In this document: in pieces, positions 1-7,565 of the stretch | How positions within the stretch are numbered: the first letter of the stretch is position 1 | How the letters are laid out: the number at the start of each line of letters is the position of its first letter | DNA from: Mucilaginibacter paludis DSM 18603 | Lineage (GTDB): Bacteria; Bacteroidota; Bacteroidia; Sphingobacteriales; Sphingobacteriaceae | Assembly (NCBI RefSeq): GCF_000166195.2 | Contig: NZ_CM001403.1 | Location: forward strand, 7,986,877 to 8,050,876 | Reading direction: 5' to 3' | Length of the DNA stretch: 64,000 nt | The notes under the pieces: generated by a model | What the model was told of the DNA's origin: nothing | Databases searched by the model: none | Seen by the model: only the letters and a program-made list of their open reading frames with translations | Made by a program: the position numbers and the translations under genes

Positions 1-1362
1 GAGCTGGATACTCAAAACGGCAAAGGCATTGTCAATTACCTTCCGGGTTAATAAAGCGGCATTGCATCCCATGCTTACAATATCCTGATTATCGTTATTG
101 TTAGGGATACTGTGTACATACATCGGGAACGATAAGGTTTGATTTTCGGCCACGGTTGATGTAGCGGTAAACTGCATACCCTGCATACCAAAATTTAAAC
201 CCAAAATACCAAGATTTAAAAACGGAGGGAACTTTTTATTCAGCTTATCGTTCATCAAATAATTGAGCTGCCTTTCGGATAACATGGAAAGCTTGGTGAT
301 AGCGATCTTCAATTTATCCATCTCGAGCGATACATAATCCCCGTGGAAATTGCCGCCGTGAAAAACATTCTGGTTGATGTGATCAATCACCGGGTTATCG
401 TTCACGGAGTTCAACTCGTTTACCAAAACATTTTCTGCCTGAACGATGGTATCGTATATGGGGCCCAATACCTGGGTTACGCAACGCAATGAGTAATACT
501 CCTGCACTTTATCTTCAAAAACATCGTGGCCAATGTTATCGGCTTGGTACAAATGTTCCGACCGGTTGCGGATCATTTGACTATCTTTCAAAATATCGCG
601 TAACATGGCGGCTACTTTGTTTTGCCCTTTATGGTGTTTTACAATATTGAGTTCGTGCGAAAAGTGATCGTCATAAGCTTCCACCACTTCGTTGGTTAAA
701 GCAGAGAGCATGGCCGCCCAACCGAGCAGTTTTTGCGCCTGGATCACGTTAACCATGCCTATCCCTGTCATGGCCGAAGTTCCGTTAATAATAGCCAGAC
801 CTTCGCGAACGTGTATGGCAAGCGGTTTTATACCTAACTTGTTAAAAACGTCACTGGTTGGGTGGATAGCATCTTCATAAATCACTTCCCCCTCGCCAAT
901 CAACACCAAACCCAGATGTGCCAGTTGCACCAAATCGCCGCTGGCGCCTACGCCGCCGTGTTCGTAAATGCAGGGCGTTACATTTTGGTTAATCAGTTTG
1001 GCCAAAAGTTCAACAACATCGTTATGTACGCCAGAGTAAGCCTGCATCATGCTGTTTAAACGGGCCACCATCAAGGCTTTTACCAAAAGCGGATTCAGCA
1101 ACGCACCGTTACCAGAACTGTGACTGCGGATCAGGTTATATTGCAGTTGCAATAAGTTATCTTCGCTAACCTTGTATTGTGCCATGGGGCCAAAACCGGT
1201 ATTAATACCGTAGATTAGTTTATTGGACGAAAATTGTTGCAGAAATTTAAAATTGATTGCAACTTTATCTAAAGCTGATTCGGGCAGATCAACAGATTTT
1301 CTTTTGAAAACAATGTCAGAAAAATCGGTTAAAGAAAGGACATGCTGTCCAAGAGATATCAT
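1..1362 (-). CDS. aromatic amino acid ammonia-lyase (TAL/HAL family), 3' end outside window
   Basis: Removes ammonia from an aromatic amino acid using the MIO cofactor, which forms from an Ala-Ser-Gly triad. The triad is visible near residues 140-142 (HGGVGASGDLVQL). Other family motifs are YGINTGFGPMAQY, LIRSHSSG, EYYSLRC, HGGNFHGDY and VHSIPNNNDNQD. From memory, GFGPMAQY and RSHSSG match the characterised tyrosine ammonia-lyase of Flavobacterium johnsoniae, which belongs to a flexirubin pigment locus, rather than ordinary HutH. The start is the ATG at 1360-1362. About 454 codons are present and perhaps 50 C-terminal residues lie outside. The next upstream gene is a PaaK-like ligase, which would fit activation of the coumarate product. 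A histidine substrate cannot be excluded from sequence alone. Confidence 0.85.
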   Translation of the reverse strand, partial: MISLGQHVLSLTDFSDIVFKRKSVDLPESALDKVAINFKFLQQFSSNKLIYGINTGFGPMAQYKVSEDNLLQLQYNLIRSHSSGNGALLNPLLVKALMVARLNSMMQAYSGVHNDVVELLAKLINQNVTPCIYEHGGVGASGDLVQLAHLGLVLIGEGEVIYEDAIHPTSDVFNKLGIKPLAIHVREGLAIINGTSAMTGIGMVNVIQAQKLLGWAAMLSALTNEVVEAYDDHFSHELNIVKHHKGQNKVAAMLRDILKDSQMIRNRSEHLYQADNIGHDVFEDKVQEYYSLRCVTQVLGPIYDTIVQAENVLVNELNSVNDNPVIDHINQNVFHGGNFHGDYVSLEMDKLKIAITKLSMLSERQLNYLMNDKLNKKFPPFLNLGILGLNFGMQGMQFTATSTVAENQTLSFPMYVHSIPNNNDNQDIVSMGCNAALLTRKVIDNAFAVLSIQL

Positions 1363-1504
1363 AAGCAAAAACTAAGTTTTATAAAATGGCTGTGGTGTAT
1401 TTAATTTGTTGCCGCCTTTTAAAACAAACACAACATTCAATATTAAACACAAAGCACCAGCAACAAATATAAACCGTACCAAACAAATACACTAAAATAA
1501 TTAA

Positions 1505-2794
1505 TTAAACTCTGTTATCAATAAACTTTACAGGTTTGCGGCTGGCTTCGGGAAACTGCATTTTTTGTATTTGCGAAACACTAATGTAATGAATACCAGG
1601 GCTAACACGTAAGCGAGCCTGCAAATTGGCACGTATTTTACGGTCGGATGCTTCGGTTTGGTCGGCAGCTAACAAATGCAGCAATACTTCATCCAAACCC
1701 ACTTCGTTCGAGTAAACTTCCACTACATAATCAAGCACCTCTTCAATCTCGTTCAGTAAATCAAAAAGCGCCGGCGGGTAAAGCGTGGTGCCCTTAAATT
1801 TAATCATTTGTTTTTTACGGCCAATAATTGGCGACAGCCGTAAACTGGTACGCCCGCATGGGCAGGGCTCATTATAAAACATACAAATGTCGCCTGTTTT
1901 ATAACGTAACAAGGGCATGCCCTCCACTCCTAACGTGGTAATAGTCACTTCACCCGGAACGTACGGCTCAACAGGCTGGTTGTTATCGTCCAATAGTTCA
2001 ACTATCAGCAAATCCGGCTGTAAATGCCCTCCGTTCCCCTCGCTGCATTCGGTAAAGGCGGTTTGCATCTCTGTAGAGGCGTATGTTGAATAGAGCTTAA
2101 TATCCCAGGCATCCGTTATTTTTTTGCCAAGTATGTTGTATGAAAAATCGGTATTGCGGATATTCTCGCCAATGCAGATCGCTTTTTTTACCGATGATTG
2201 ATTAAGATCGATATGATGATCGTGCGCATATTGAATTAATTTTAACAGGAATGATGGTACAGCTACAATGGCTGTGGGCTTAAGTCGTTGAATGGTTTCC
2301 CATTGCAGTGATGGAACGCCGGGCCCCAAACGGATGATTCCCGCACCCATTTTGCGCAAACCCGAATAATAGGCTATTCCTGCCATAAATTGCCTGTCGA
2401 GCGTGAGCATCAGCTGATAAATATCGCTTGACGAACCATCGGCACACAAAAAAGAATTGTATTCGTTAACAGCCAGCCTATTCAGGTCGTTGTTTGTTAG
2501 CGCTATGGTAACCGGGCTACCCAAGGTTCCTGATGTTGAGGCATATTCAATCACCTCATCGCGGCTAACGCATAAAAAACCGTCATTACGCTGTTGCAGA
2601 TCCTCCTTCGTAGTAATGGGTAATGCCGCTAAATCTTCGAGCGATTGAATTTTTGTGATATCAACCTGGTTATCATCAAAAAGTTGCCTGTAAAAGGGCG
2701 ATTTTTCGTTGAGATAGGCCAGCAATTCCTTTAGCTTTTTAATTTGCACGAAGTTATCAGTAGTCGGAAAAGCTGTTCCTTGATTCATAATCAT
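1505..2794 (-). CDS. PaaK-like AMP-forming acyl-CoA ligase (possible coumarate activation)
   Basis: A 429-aa member of the phenylacetate-CoA ligase branch of adenylating enzymes, which activate an aryl or acyl carboxylate with ATP. Visible motifs are the phosphate-binding loop ASTSGTLGSPV near residue 87, YASTEMQT near 240, RYKTGDIC near 300, and the C-terminal hinge GRKKQMIKFKGTTLYP. The length is normal for PaaK-like proteins. It lies about 140 bp upstream of the ammonia-lyase gene on the same strand. Flexirubin loci combine such a ligase with a tyrosine ammonia-lyase, so an aryl acid such as 4-coumarate is the likely substrate; that is inference. No DarA/DarB or acyl-carrier genes are in view on this side. 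Confidence 0.8.
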   Translation of the reverse strand: MIMNQGTAFPTTDNFVQIKKLKELLAYLNEKSPFYRQLFDDNQVDITKIQSLEDLAALPITTKEDLQQRNDGFLCVSRDEVIEYASTSGTLGSPVTIALTNNDLNRLAVNEYNSFLCADGSSSDIYQLMLTLDRQFMAGIAYYSGLRKMGAGIIRLGPGVPSLQWETIQRLKPTAIVAVPSFLLKLIQYAHDHHIDLNQSSVKKAICIGENIRNTDFSYNILGKKITDAWDIKLYSTYASTEMQTAFTECSEGNGGHLQPDLLIVELLDDNNQPVEPYVPGEVTITTLGVEGMPLLRYKTGDICMFYNEPCPCGRTSLRLSPIIGRKKQMIKFKGTTLYPPALFDLLNEIEEVLDYVVEVYSNEVGLDEVLLHLLAADQTEASDRKIRANLQARLRVSPGIHYISVSQIQKMQFPEASRKPVKFIDNRV

Positions 2795-2938
2795 TCTCTA
2801 AATATAATCGTGGGTGCAATTGTTTTAAGGTGAGGTAAATAAAATCATGGCGCTACAGGTTAATAGCAACAGTGAGATGGGATGTTACAGCAAACTATGC
2901 TAAGCCGTTGTTTATTTAAGGCCAATTTATCACATCAT

Positions 2939-3808
2939 TTAGGCTACTTCTTCATCTAAAATATGAAGCAGTTCGTATAATTCGGTCACTTTATCTTCGG
3001 CATTGGTTTTTTCGTAGGCGCTAATCAAATTGCGCAACACACGTTTAATTATATCGACGTTACTGCATGGTTCGTAAAAGTGCCGTTCAGGCTTCAGGTT
3101 GAGTTGCTTTAAAAAGTGGTCAACATCCCTGCGGCCAAAAATAAAACCCTTACTAAACGTATTGATGTAAAACAGCACGCCATTTTCAGTATCGCTTTGT
3201 TGTGACTCATCAATATAAGCCAGTATAAAATGTTGTGGCAAATTGATACCGTAGATAGGGATATCCAGCTTTTGGGCGATGATGGAGTAAATGATGGCCA
3301 GCGAAATCTGGTTGCCACGATGCGTTTCAACAACCTGGCTCAGGTACGAATTTTGCGGATCCTGGTGATTGGCAGTATTACCGCTGAAACCGTAAATATT
3401 ATAAAAAACGTGGTTAATCAATTTTACCTGCTCTGCAGGGCTGGCATCGTTCATCATTTGCAACCATATTTCGCGTTTGATGGATTCGATATAATTGATC
3501 ACCTTTTGCTCATCCAGGTCGGGGTACTGGTATTTGTTAACAATGAGTGCCCCCTGCAAAAGATCGAAAGCACCACCATGATACCACAGGTTGAGTTCGT
3601 TTTTTAAATCGCGGAACTGAATTTCGTGCACCAGGTTGGCTATCCGCTCCTGCTGAATGGCGTCGAAAGCTTCACTGAAGGCAAACTCCAGTTGTTCCAC
3701 TACATCACTACCATAACTCAGCAGCTTATCATGCACATGGTCAAAAATCTCCTTATCGGGATCATCCAATAATTTTATCAACGAAATAATTTCGGTGTTG
3801 TTAATCAT
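2939..3808 (-). CDS. SirB1/transglutaminase-like fold protein
   Basis: The C-terminal half carries the SirB1-type transglutaminase-like signature: HRGNQISLAIIYSIIAQKLD followed by IPIYGINLPQHFILAY near residues 160-200. The N-terminal half is helical, as in other SirB1 relatives. These proteins have a papain-like fold but no settled biochemical role. The ATG at 3806-3808 (MINNTEII) is preferred over the upstream GTG four codons away. The promoter of the divergent methyltransferase gene begins only about 25 bp away, so the two genes share a compact intergenic control region. Confidence 0.75.
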   Translation of the reverse strand: MINNTEIISLIKLLDDPDKEIFDHVHDKLLSYGSDVVEQLEFAFSEAFDAIQQERIANLVHEIQFRDLKNELNLWYHGGAFDLLQGALIVNKYQYPDLDEQKVINYIESIKREIWLQMMNDASPAEQVKLINHVFYNIYGFSGNTANHQDPQNSYLSQVVETHRGNQISLAIIYSIIAQKLDIPIYGINLPQHFILAYIDESQQSDTENGVLFYINTFSKGFIFGRRDVDHFLKQLNLKPERHFYEPCSNVDIIKRVLRNLISAYEKTNAEDKVTELYELLHILDEEVA

Positions 3809-3833
3809 ATTAATTACCACTAAAATACTAACC

Positions 3834-3866
3834 TTTGTTTATTATTACAAGCGATACCTAAATTTG
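3834..3866 (+). promoter_or_regulatory. Bacteroidota promoter, leaderless start
   Basis: TTTG at 3834-3837 and TAAATTTG at 3859-3866 are separated by 21 bp. This fits the Bacteroidota -33/-7 pattern (TTTG, about 19-21 bp, TAnnTTTG). Only five bases separate the -7 element from the ATG at 3872, so the transcript would start at or next to the start codon. Confidence 0.55.
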
Positions 3867-3871
3867 CAGAC

Positions 3872-4492
3872 ATGACTATCAGCTTTATTAAGGATTACCT
3901 GAAGCACCGCATCACCGCCAAAAACCGGCATGGACTGCATTCGCCTTTTGTTTACCGGCTGCTTGACGAAGTTATTTACGATTTTCGTGCCACTCCCGTT
4001 TATGATGAAATTGAGGACAAAAAGAGTAGATTGCTGCCAAATAGTCGCAGGCGGGGCAATACCCGTAAGGTAGATCAGTTGCTTTACCGCCTGGCCAGGC
4101 ATTTTCAACCACACAATGTGGTTGAAATAGGCACAGGTATGGGCATTAGCAAGCGTTACCTGAGCAAAGCAGCGCCATCTGCTCAATTGATAAGCCTGGA
4201 GCATGATGGCTCGCTACGCCACGCCACCGCAAAACTCGGAACGGTTGATTTCGCCTTCATCAATTACTATTCTCCGGCCGACTTGTTCAATTGTTTTGAA
4301 CTGTTACTACCCAAAATGGGACCGGACAGTTTATTGGTGATCTGCAATATTTATGGTTCGCCTTTGGCTAAACAAAACTGGCAGCACGTTAAGCAACATT
4401 ATAGCGTTACAGCTACGGTTGATTTATTTTGGCTGCAACTGGTTTTTTTTAGAGAAGGCATGGCCAAAGAACATTTCAAGTTGAAGTTTTAG
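3872..4492 (+). CDS. class I SAM-dependent methyltransferase
   Basis: A 206-aa protein with the SAM-binding motif I VVEIGTGMGISKRYL (about residues 78-92) followed by the acidic strand end ISLEHD. This is the layout of small class I methyltransferases of the O-methyltransferase type. The N-terminus (HGLHSPFVYRLLDEVIYD) is a conserved Bacteroidota version of unknown substrate. There is no signal peptide, so it is probably cytoplasmic. It is a single gene with its own promoter, divergent from the SirB1-like gene. No substrate can be assigned. Confidence 0.75.
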   Translation: MTISFIKDYLKHRITAKNRHGLHSPFVYRLLDEVIYDFRATPVYDEIEDKKSRLLPNSRRRGNTRKVDQLLYRLARHFQPHNVVEIGTGMGISKRYLSKAAPSAQLISLEHDGSLRHATAKLGTVDFAFINYYSPADLFNCFELLLPKMGPDSLLVICNIYGSPLAKQNWQHVKQHYSVTATVDLFWLQLVFFREGMAKEHFKLKF

Positions 4493-4587
4493 GTCAATCA
4501 TCAATATTTTAGGCCATAATTTATACACTGGTTTATTCCCACCACGCATTTTAAACACCAGCATACAAAATTAATGCGCCCTCAAAC

Positions 4588-4700
4588 ATTTTGCACATCT
4601 AATCATCCGTACACTAACACCTTCATCCATTGGCAAATTCACTCATTCCACATCCGGCATCACTATCTGCACATTTACTCATTTGCACATCCGCACATTT
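4588..4700. repeat. degenerate GCACAT/CATCC intergenic repeat
   Basis: Between the convergent methyltransferase and Omp85-like genes the sequence reiterates short units such as TTGCACATC, GCACATTTACTC and CATCCGCACATTT. Similar units recur at 4590, 4668, 4682 and 4691. It extends to the stop codon of the Omp85-like gene. No coding frame or hairpin is evident. Confidence 0.5.
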
Positions 4701-5835
4701 AAAAAGCCTCTCCTAACCCTATATAAAACCCGCTTTGCCGCTCCTCTCCCGGCCTTTTTTCGCCTATTCCGTAATCCAGCCTTACACTAAGTCCTTTCTC
4801 TACGTCGAAAAAGTAGCGAAAGCCCCCACCGTAATTGGGCTTGAGTTGGTTCAGATCTAAAGTTGAATGATATACCGTACCTGTACCTGCAAAACCTACT
4901 ACGCCAAATCGGTCGTTAATACGGTAGCGCAATTCAAACTGTCCGGCGGTATAGTTACGATCGCGATAACGTCCGTTGTAATAACCCCGCATCAATTCGT
5001 CCGATCCTAAGGCAGGCATCAGGTAAAAAGGAGATTGTGATCCCACAAGGCTATTGTCATAAACATCCAGACCTAAAACCAGGTGCTTGCTTAGGCTGAA
5101 GTACTGGCTATACTCGATAGAAAACACACCGCCACTATAGTTATTATTACTCATCATACCCTTGTTAAAACTGTAGTTGCTGGTTAGCAAGATACCGCTT
5201 GTAGTATAAGTATTGTTATTGCGATTATCGAAAATAAAACTGGGGCCCAAATACACGTAGGCCCCACCGCCGGGGTTTTCTACAGCGGGGTCCGTTTCAA
5301 ATATCCCAGACTTGTCAGCGCCCTTAAATTGGTAATTATAAGCGCCGGAAACAAAACCCAGATAAATATTTTTACCGAATTGCTTTTCGCCAGTGAGCGT
5401 AATTCTCAGTCGCTTTTGTTCAATACGTTCGGCGTCTGCTTTACGGGTTGAGCTACCGATACCATAAAAATTGGTAGGGAAGTTAATATACCCTACACCA
5501 GCGGTAAAATGAAAAGCATTTTTAGGCAGCCAGTAGCTGGTGCTGATGTTTACCCTGCTTTGCCCTTTGGTAGTGAGGGTGCCATAAACAAAAACATTTG
5601 ATACGCGCGTATTACGGTCGGCAGTATCGGTATAAAAAGAATATAATCCGGATAAGCCGGCTTCTATACCCGTTTCGGGGGCCGAACTTAAAACAGGCAA
5701 GGGTATAAAACTGCTTCGTCGACTGCTGTCTTTCTCAAAAATTAATCTGCGGATAAATTTAGGAAAAAGCCTCGACTGGGCATTTACAGCATTGGCGCCG
5801 GATAGTAATAGTACAAGGCAGAGGATTTTTTTCAT
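4699..5835 (-). CDS. Omp85/BamA C-terminal-domain-like outer membrane protein
   Basis: A 378-aa protein with a signal peptide (MKKILCLVLLLSGANAVNAQ). Its body consists of alternating beta strands, as in the C-terminal barrel domain of BamA/TamA surface antigens. Supporting segments are VLSSAPETGIEAGLSGLYSF, LGPSFIFDNRNN, the strand-rich middle, and the closing FFDVEKGLSVRLDYGIGE with a terminal aromatic residue (GLGEAF). It lacks the long POTRA array of true BamA, so it is a short barrel-only relative. A role in outer-membrane transport or biogenesis is possible but not shown. Confidence 0.75.
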   Translation of the reverse strand: MKKILCLVLLLSGANAVNAQSRLFPKFIRRLIFEKDSSRRSSFIPLPVLSSAPETGIEAGLSGLYSFYTDTADRNTRVSNVFVYGTLTTKGQSRVNISTSYWLPKNAFHFTAGVGYINFPTNFYGIGSSTRKADAERIEQKRLRITLTGEKQFGKNIYLGFVSGAYNYQFKGADKSGIFETDPAVENPGGGAYVYLGPSFIFDNRNNNTYTTSGILLTSNYSFNKGMMSNNNYSGGVFSIEYSQYFSLSKHLVLGLDVYDNSLVGSQSPFYLMPALGSDELMRGYYNGRYRDRNYTAGQFELRYRINDRFGVVGFAGTGTVYHSTLDLNQLKPNYGGGFRYFFDVEKGLSVRLDYGIGEKRPGEERQSGFYIGLGEAF

Positions 5836-6007
5836 AGCTATTTAGCTGCAATAACCTACAATGCTCTCGTTGCTTGTCACGGTCAGCAAAAAAGGCTTTT
5901 GTAACATCTCATCGTTGTACGGCGTTTAGATTATCTGCGCCCAAAGATAACCAAAGCGGTGGAAAGCCATCACCAACATATAGCAAAAGTGTAGGCAATA
6001 GCGAAGA

Positions 6008-6889
6008 TTAAAGACTGTTTAATTGATAAGGTTTAAAAAAGTCCCAGATGGTTTGGCAGGCATTTAAATTCATCGTGGTTTTGCCTACAATAAAAGCGGG
6101 TAAATATTGCCATCCACCCGGCCAGGTATGCCCGCCATTATTAACTGTATAACCAATTACTTTTAAACCGTTTTTGTGATTAGTGTACTCTTCCTTAACG
6201 ATACTGGTTCCGTCGTTGGCAGTATCAGGTATTTGAGTAACCTGCGGCTTTGGGTTACACTGATCCAGATCGACCCATTTTTTTATAATTTGCTGGTGCG
6301 AATATATTTTGCGGCCAAACATTTTTCCGCCATTGTAAGATACGATATGATCTTTGCTGCCATGGATAAACATAATGGGTAAAGGATTTACAGGTTGATA
6401 CCCCTCATTGGAGTCGAGCGTCGCCGAAACAATGGCCACTGCTGCTATTTTATTACTTAGTTGGCAGGATAAACGCGATACCAGAAAGCCCCCTTTTGAT
6501 ATACCGGTCAGATAAATACGGTTGGCATCGGCATGGTAGGTATCAACCAGGTAAGTAATCAGCTGGTCAATAAACTTCACATCATCAATTTCATTAACAT
6601 CTCTACTGTCTTGCCAGCCGTGTTTTGAAGCCGGGCATACTACAATAAATTTTTCTTTATCTGCAATGGGCCTAAAATCAGCCAGACGAAACATTCCCTT
6701 TGGGCTGGCCAATGCGCCATGCAGTGCGATAACAACAGGTAAGTGATGCTGGTCATTAAATGCAGTTGGTAAGTAAGTAGTAAAATCGCGCTCAATATTA
6801 TTGATGCTGATCTTCTCTTTTTTTAACGGATTTTGCGCCATAGCAAACGTGCTGAAACTAAGCAATAACAGGCAATAAATAAATTTCAT
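6008..6889 (-). CDS. secreted CE1-type esterase (PHB depolymerase/feruloyl esterase family)
   Basis: An alpha/beta hydrolase of about 293 aa. The nucleophile elbow is GISKGG (Ser, about residue 136), the acid is in IHGSKDH, and the histidine is in NNGGHTWPGG; the last motif is typical of LpqC/feruloyl-esterase-type enzymes. The oxyanion strand is VVIALHGALAS. The ATG at 6887-6889 is preferred because it gives a clean signal peptide (MKFIYCLLLLSFSTFAMAQ); the upstream start six codons earlier spoils it. It probably cleaves ester side groups of plant polysaccharides in the periplasm, which would suit the nearby glycoside hydrolases. The substrate is inferred only from family. Confidence 0.75.
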   Translation of the reverse strand: MKFIYCLLLLSFSTFAMAQNPLKKEKISINNIERDFTTYLPTAFNDQHHLPVVIALHGALASPKGMFRLADFRPIADKEKFIVVCPASKHGWQDSRDVNEIDDVKFIDQLITYLVDTYHADANRIYLTGISKGGFLVSRLSCQLSNKIAAVAIVSATLDSNEGYQPVNPLPIMFIHGSKDHIVSYNGGKMFGRKIYSHQQIIKKWVDLDQCNPKPQVTQIPDTANDGTSIVKEEYTNHKNGLKVIGYTVNNGGHTWPGGWQYLPAFIVGKTTMNLNACQTIWDFFKPYQLNSL

Positions 6890-7054
6890 AAAATTGATTA
6901 ACATCACTATATACTGTGTAAATACATTTCTGGTTTTAGATAGTTAGCAAAATAACATTAATAAGATATTTTTAAACCTTATGAACTATTTGGAGTTATA
7001 GTACAGTGTGCCTGTTCAATTTAATTGAATAGGCAACTAATTAAACCCGATACA

Positions 7055-7300
7055 ATGAAAGCTATTAGATTATTTATGCTGGCTGCGCTTATGGCATTTG
7101 CATTTAGCAGCGCTAACGCTCAGATCCATTTACCGCCGCATCCACCCGGACCTCCCGGAGCACCTCCACGTCCTCATTTAAATCTTCATCTGAGAAGGCC
7201 ACCTCCACCCAAGTCACCATTCAGGCACCGTACGGTAAGACGACATAGGGCGGTTCGCCACCACAGAACTTATCATCACACGGTGGTACACCATCGTTAA
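7055..7300 (+). CDS. small secreted Pro/His/Arg-rich protein
   Basis: An 81-aa protein with a signal peptide (MKAIRLFMLAALMAFAFSSANAQ). A proline-rich stretch of HPPGPPGAPPRPH type follows, then a basic His/Arg tail (TVRRHRAVRHHRTYHHTVVHH). The ATG at 7055 is preferred over a TTG ten codons upstream because it starts the signal peptide. The His-rich tail could bind metal; no domain is recognised. The gene stands alone and a strong hairpin follows its stop codon. Confidence 0.6.
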   Translation: MKAIRLFMLAALMAFAFSSANAQIHLPPHPPGPPGAPPRPHLNLHLRRPPPPKSPFRHRTVRRHRAVRHHRTYHHTVVHHR

Positions 7301-7320
7301 ATAAATTTTTCAGATTTTGT

Positions 7321-7356
7321 AAACACAACGCCGGTTAATAGCCGGCGTTTGTGTTT
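7321..7356 (+). terminator. hairpin terminator after small secreted protein
   Basis: Arms at 7321-7334 and 7342-7356 pair over about 14 bp with one bulged base around a 7-nt loop (TTAATAG), with the core ACGCCGG/CCGGCGT. The stop codon ends at 7300. An A-rich tail rather than a long T tract follows. Confidence 0.65.
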
Positions 7357-7565
7357 ATAAAAAAACATACATGGCCACGAATGTACGATATTGCTTTTTA
7401 TGACGTATTTAACAGGAAGCCGCAACTGTTTTGAAAAAGTTAGTACCAGATGGTACCATTAAAATAACATTAATCTTGTTTTGAAAACCAGTTTACGGCT
7501 TATTATTGATATATAAATCTTAGTTTAGTTACTCATATATCCATCTACACCATTCTATTTAGAAC

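Noticed and set aside
692..1059. Two plus-strand open frames inside the ammonia-lyase gene
   Set aside because: They lie fully antisense to a strongly conserved coding region and have no recognisable protein character.
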